This document shows positions 6,347 to 9,090 of a stretch of DNA of 9,090 bases, in pieces. Within the stretch, counting starts at the first letter, position 1. Each line of letters begins with the position of its first letter. This stretch comes from an uncultured Clostridia bacterium (GTDB lineage Bacteria; Bacillota; Clostridia; UBA1381): assembly GCA_910579415.1 (NCBI GenBank), contig CAJTUY010000045.1:4892-13981 (forward strand), read 5' to 3'. The position numbers and the translations under genes were made by a program. Under the pieces are notes generated by a model. That model searched no databases. It saw only the letters and a list, made by a program, of their open reading frames with translations, and had not been told where the DNA came from.

Positions 6347-7075
6347 ATGGGAGAAACAGTAAGACTTCAAAAATACATAGCGATGAGCGGACTTGCTTCA
6401 CGTCGAGCGGCAGAAGCAATGATAGAGGAAGGCAGAGTTTCTGTAAACGGAAAAATGGTTACCGAACAGGGAGTAAAAATTGAGATAGGCGCAGATGATG
6501 TGGCTGTTGACGGCGAGATACTGAAACTTAAAAATAAAAAGTATTATATAATGCTTAATAAACCGGTTGGATATGTTTCAACGGTAAGTGACCAGTTTAA
6601 CCGCCTTACGGTAGTAGATTTGGTAAAAAAAGATTTAGGGAATGTACGTGTGTTTCCTGTCGGACGGCTTGATTATGATACAGAAGGCTTGCTGCTTCTA
6701 ACTAATGACGGTGATTTTACTTATGAAGTAACACACCCTAAATTTAACATGGATAAAACATATATTGCGGCAGTTAAAGGCGGAATGACGGTAAGCGGTA
6801 TGAATAAGCTGAGGAATGGTGTATATATAGATGATGGATTTAAAACTTCACCTGCACAGGCAGAAATTATTGATGCGTATGACGGACATACTTATGTTAA
6901 AATAACAATTCATGAAGGTAAAAACAGACAGGTTCGTAAAATGTTTGAAGCGGTAGGGAATACAGTCGTGGGATTGCAGAGGATTAAAATAGGTAATGTT
7001 GAATTAGGAAATCTTCCTCTTGGCAGATGGCGGCACCTCACAAGCCATGAGGTAAATTATTTGCGAAGCAAATAA
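6347..7075 (+). CDS. rluB: 23S rRNA pseudouridine synthase, RluB/RsuA family
   Basis: The 242-residue enzyme isomerises a uridine of ribosomal RNA to pseudouridine, most likely in 23S rRNA helix 89/90 as RluB does. An N-terminal S4 RNA-binding domain (about 5-60, VRLQKYIAMSGLASRR) is followed by the catalytic domain. That domain opens with YIMLNKPVGYVST (67-79) and holds the active-site motif GRLDYDTEGLLLLTNDGD (106-123), with Asp109 the expected nucleophile. A conserved closing element GKNRQVRKMFEAVG (191-204) follows. The size is normal for the family. The choice between RluB and RsuA/RluF paralogues rests on neighbourhood: a Dac carboxypeptidase precedes rluB in many Bacillota. It is co-transcribed with the dac gene and followed by a strong terminator. 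Confidence 0.93.
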   Translation: MGETVRLQKYIAMSGLASRRAAEAMIEEGRVSVNGKMVTEQGVKIEIGADDVAVDGEILKLKNKKYYIMLNKPVGYVSTVSDQFNRLTVVDLVKKDLGNVRVFPVGRLDYDTEGLLLLTNDGDFTYEVTHPKFNMDKTYIAAVKGGMTVSGMNKLRNGVYIDDGFKTSPAQAEIIDAYDGHTYVKITIHEGKNRQVRKMFEAVGNTVVGLQRIKIGNVELGNLPLGRWRHLTSHEVNYLRSK

Positions 7076-7091
7076 TAGCAAACAAATTCAG

Positions 7092-7126
7092 AGAAACGAT
7101 GAATTAAATTCATCGTTTCTTTTTTT
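7092..7126 (+). terminator. Rho-independent terminator of the dac-rluB operon
   Basis: A perfect 13-bp stem (AGAAACGATGAAT 7092-7104 with 7108-7120) closes a 3-base loop and is followed by an uninterrupted run of T (7120-7126). It lies 16 bases after the rluB stop. It is the strongest terminator in the window. Confidence 0.93.
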
Positions 7127-7143
7127 GTATATCATATACAAAA
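7123..7143 (+). repeat. Perfect 21-bp palindrome between rluB and mmdA
   Basis: Arms TTTTGTATAT (7123-7132) and ATATACAAAA (7134-7143) flank a central C. The outer left arm shares T residues with the tail of the preceding terminator. It lies about 50 bases upstream of the -35 of mmdA. It could be a regulator binding site or simply symmetric AT-rich sequence; no known operator is recognised. Confidence 0.5.
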
Positions 7144-7195
7144 TTACCATATTATAATGATATATTTTTTTTTGCGATAATATTTCAAAAAAAGA

Positions 7196-7224
7196 TTGAA
7201 AAAATTTAGAAATTAAGGTATAAT
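7196..7224 (+). promoter_or_regulatory. Sigma-A-type promoter of the mmdA decarboxylase operon
   Basis: TTGAAA (7196-7201), a 17-base spacer and a perfect TATAAT (7219-7224) give an expected start near 7231 and a leader of about 50 bases. A second AGGTATAAT copy lies at 7232-7240, 16 bases downstream of the first (7216-7224), and an AT-only inverted repeat ATAATTTT/AAAATTAT (7236-7243/7246-7253) spans the early leader. The gene's ribosome binding site GGAGG is at 7272-7276, 7 bases before the ATG. Confidence 0.8.
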
Positions 7225-7283
7225 GTAGAATAGGTATAATTTTTTAAAATTATCTTTAATCTACAAATAACGGAGGTTAAATT

Positions 7284-8834
7284 ATGGGAACAGTTGATAA
7301 GTTGACTGAGCTTCAATACCGCAGAAGTGTTATAGAAAATGGCGGCGGTGAAGCGAAAATCAAAAAACAGCATGACAGCGGAAAACTCTGCGCCCGTGAG
7401 AGAATTAACGCTCTTTTAGACGAAGGAAGCTTCGTTGAAATTGATGCTTTTGTAACTCACAGATGTAACGAGTTTGGAATGGACTGTGTAGAAGCACCGG
7501 GCGAAGGTGTTGTTACAGGATACGGCACTGTTGACGGCCGTCTTGTTTATGTGTATGCGCAGGACTTTACAGTAATAGGCGGTTCGCTGGGTGAAATGCA
7601 CGCAAAGAAAATTTGTAAGGTTATGGACATGGCTGCTAAAATGGGCGCGCCTATAATCGGCATGAATGATTCGGGCGGCGCAAGAATCCAGGAGGGAATA
7701 GACGCTCTTTCAGGATTTGGTGAGATTTTTTACCGTAATACCATAAACAGCGGTGTTATTCCTCAGATTTCAGTGATAATGGGACCATGCGCAGGCGGCG
7801 CAGTCTATTCACCGGCTATAACGGATTTTATCTTTATGGTTGAAAAGACAAGCCAGATGTTTATAACAGGTCCGCAGGTAATAAGTTCAGTTACCGGTGA
7901 AACCGTAACAAGCGAGGAACTTGGCGGGGCGGATACGCATACGGCTAAATCGGGAGTTGCTCATTTTAAGGCAGAAAATGATGAGGAGTGCATAGCAAAA
8001 ATAAGAAAGCTGTTATCATATCTGCCGTCAAACAATCTTGAGGAAGCTCCGTATGAGCCGTCATCAGATGAAATTAACCGTTTGTCAGAAAAGCTTACAA
8101 CAATCGTTCCCGATGAGGCTAATAAAGCTTATGACGTAAAAGATGTTATAGCAGAGCTTGTTGACAATGCTGATTTTTTTGAGGTGCAGGAAGGCTTTGC
8201 GCAAAATATTGTTATAGGCTTTGCCAGAATGAACGGACAGGTTGTAGGTATTGTTGCAAATCAGCCCAAAGTAATGGCAGGATCGCTTGATGTAAATTCA
8301 TCGGATAAAGCCGCAAGATTTGTTCGCTTCTGCGACAGCTTTAATATTCCGTTAATTACGCTTACAGATGTTCCGGGATACTTTCCGGGTATCGAACAGG
8401 AACAAAACGGCATTATAAGACATGGAGCAAAACTTCTTTATGCCTTTTCTGAGGCAACTGTGCCTAAGATAAATGTGATTTTGAGAAAGGCTTACGGCGG
8501 TGCATACATAGCCATGAATTCAAAGAATTTAGGTGCTGATGTTGTAATGGCGTGGCCTACCGCAGAAATTGCAGTTATGGGACCTGAAGGCGCTGCCAAT
8601 ATCATATTTAAAAATGATATTAAAGAAAGCTCAGATCCTATATCAACACGTAACGAAAAGATACAGGAGTATAGAAATAAGTTTGCATCACCGTATGAAG
8701 CGGCTAAACGCGGTTATGTGGATGATGTAATCGAGCCTGACTCTACAAGACCGAGAATAATTGCGGCACTTGAAATGCTTGCTTCAAAGCGTGAGTCAAG
8801 ACCGGCTAAAAAGCATGGAAATCTTCCTGTTTAA
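7284..8834 (+). CDS. mmdA: Carboxyltransferase (alpha) subunit of a biotin-dependent acyl-CoA decarboxylase, methylmalonyl-CoA type
   Basis: The 516-residue protein belongs to the acyl-CoA carboxyltransferase family (MmdA/PccB, crotonase-like fold, two repeated lobes). In decarboxylases of this type it moves the carboxyl group from (S)-methylmalonyl-CoA to the biotin carrier in the cytoplasm. The N lobe shows NDSGGARIQEG (128-138) and the oxyanion-hole stretch GPCAGGAVYSPA (167-178). The C lobe shows LTDVPGYFPG (360-369), KAYGGAYIAM (402-411) and AWPTAEIAVMGPEGAANI (423-440). Length is normal. On sequence alone it could be the beta subunit of propionyl-CoA carboxylase. The OadG-type subunit gene 23 bases downstream argues for a sodium-pumping decarboxylase, but the acyl-CoA substrate is inferred. 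It starts a transcription unit with its own consensus promoter. Confidence 0.92.
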   Translation: MGTVDKLTELQYRRSVIENGGGEAKIKKQHDSGKLCARERINALLDEGSFVEIDAFVTHRCNEFGMDCVEAPGEGVVTGYGTVDGRLVYVYAQDFTVIGGSLGEMHAKKICKVMDMAAKMGAPIIGMNDSGGARIQEGIDALSGFGEIFYRNTINSGVIPQISVIMGPCAGGAVYSPAITDFIFMVEKTSQMFITGPQVISSVTGETVTSEELGGADTHTAKSGVAHFKAENDEECIAKIRKLLSYLPSNNLEEAPYEPSSDEINRLSEKLTTIVPDEANKAYDVKDVIAELVDNADFFEVQEGFAQNIVIGFARMNGQVVGIVANQPKVMAGSLDVNSSDKAARFVRFCDSFNIPLITLTDVPGYFPGIEQEQNGIIRHGAKLLYAFSEATVPKINVILRKAYGGAYIAMNSKNLGADVVMAWPTAEIAVMGPEGAANIIFKNDIKESSDPISTRNEKIQEYRNKFASPYEAAKRGYVDDVIEPDSTRPRIIAALEMLASKRESRPAKKHGNLPV

Positions 8835-8857
8835 TTGACGGAAAGGAGATTTTAACT

Positions 8858-9090
8858 ATGTATTCACAAGGATTATTAACAGGTCAGGGTCTTACACTGA
8901 GTGAAGCTCTTAAAACAGGTGGCACAACAACTGTTTTAGGACTGTCTATTGTATTTGCCGTACTAATCATATTGATGATAGTGCTTGCTCTGTTTAAGGT
9001 AATTTTTTACAGAGAACCTAAAAAACAGAATGCGGCGGTTGTAACTGCTCCCGAAGAGGAAAACTCAGCAGAGGATACTGATGAGGATGA
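8858..9090 (+). CDS. oadG: OadG-family gamma/delta subunit of sodium-pumping decarboxylase, cut by window end
   Basis: The first 77 residues are visible; the gene runs off the window. A short N-terminal stretch (1-24, with GLTLSEALKTGG) is followed by one transmembrane helix (about 25-50, GLSIVFAVLIILMIVLALFKVIF) and then a charged, Glu/Asp-rich cytoplasmic tail. This is the plan of OadG/MmdD subunits, which hold the carboxyltransferase and biotin carrier to the membrane sodium channel subunit. AAAGGAG (8842-8848) lies 9 bases before the ATG, and the gap after mmdA is 23 bases, so the two are co-transcribed. The family is poorly conserved, so the call leans on architecture and context. In an oxaloacetate decarboxylase it would be oadG, in a methylmalonyl-CoA decarboxylase mmdD. 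Confidence 0.85.
   Translation, partial: MYSQGLLTGQGLTLSEALKTGGTTTVLGLSIVFAVLIILMIVLALFKVIFYREPKKQNAAVVTAPEEENSAEDTDED

Noticed and set aside
7225..7283. Riboswitch or FapR-type operator in the mmdA leader
   Set aside because: The leader is only about 50 bases and AT-rich, with no stable GC-containing helices and no match to operators I know.
7416..7601. Minus-strand ORF within mmdA
   Set aside because: It is a shadow of the conserved carboxyltransferase frame; no start signal.
1..9090. CRISPR array, insertion sequence, prophage or defence system
   Set aside because: No spaced direct repeats, no transposase or integrase frame, no attachment-type duplication beside the tRNAs, and every long ORF is accounted for by housekeeping or metabolic families.

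Overview
This is an ordinary chromosomal housekeeping segment of a low-GC Gram-positive bacterium, most likely an anaerobic member of the Clostridia (Bacillota). The evidence is AT-rich DNA, strong AGGAGG-type ribosome binding sites, near-consensus sigma-A promoters with 17-base spacers, tRNA genes with encoded CCA ends, the smc-ftsY pair, a Dac carboxypeptidase next to rluB, and the start of a biotin-dependent, sodium-pumping decarboxylase operon. I cannot name the genus.

Layout. Bases 1-4679 (+) are one apparent operon: the 3' four fifths of smc (chromosome condensation), ftsY (SRP receptor GTPase) and a YitT-family membrane protein with a GTG start. It ends in a terminator whose stem spans the last stop codon. 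Bases 4721-5115 hold two tRNA genes on the minus strand, tRNA-Gln(CTG) and tRNA-Leu(GAG). Each has its own TTGACA-N17 promoter and its own terminator directly after the CCA end. Bases 5206-7075 (+) hold a secreted D-Ala-D-Ala carboxypeptidase and an RluB-type 23S rRNA pseudouridine synthase, closed by a strong terminator. A roughly 200-base AT-rich spacer follows, with a perfect palindrome and a consensus promoter. Then come the carboxyltransferase (alpha) subunit of a methylmalonyl-CoA-type decarboxylase (mmdA) and the start of its OadG-type membrane gamma subunit, which runs off the window.

How they work together. smc and ftsY are core-cell genes often found together; they serve chromosome segregation and co-translational membrane targeting. 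The Dac enzyme trims peptidoglycan stem peptides, while RluB modifies rRNA. mmdA and oadG begin an energy module: acyl-CoA decarboxylation on biotin coupled to sodium export. The biotin carrier and the OadB-type sodium channel subunit would be expected just downstream.

I looked for an undescribed system and found no convincing one. There is no mobile element, CRISPR array, defence cassette or unexplained large ORF. The points most worth a second look are regulatory: overlapping divergent promoters between tRNA-Leu and the dac gene, an orphan promoter-like sequence facing into tRNA-Leu, and the palindrome upstream of mmdA.
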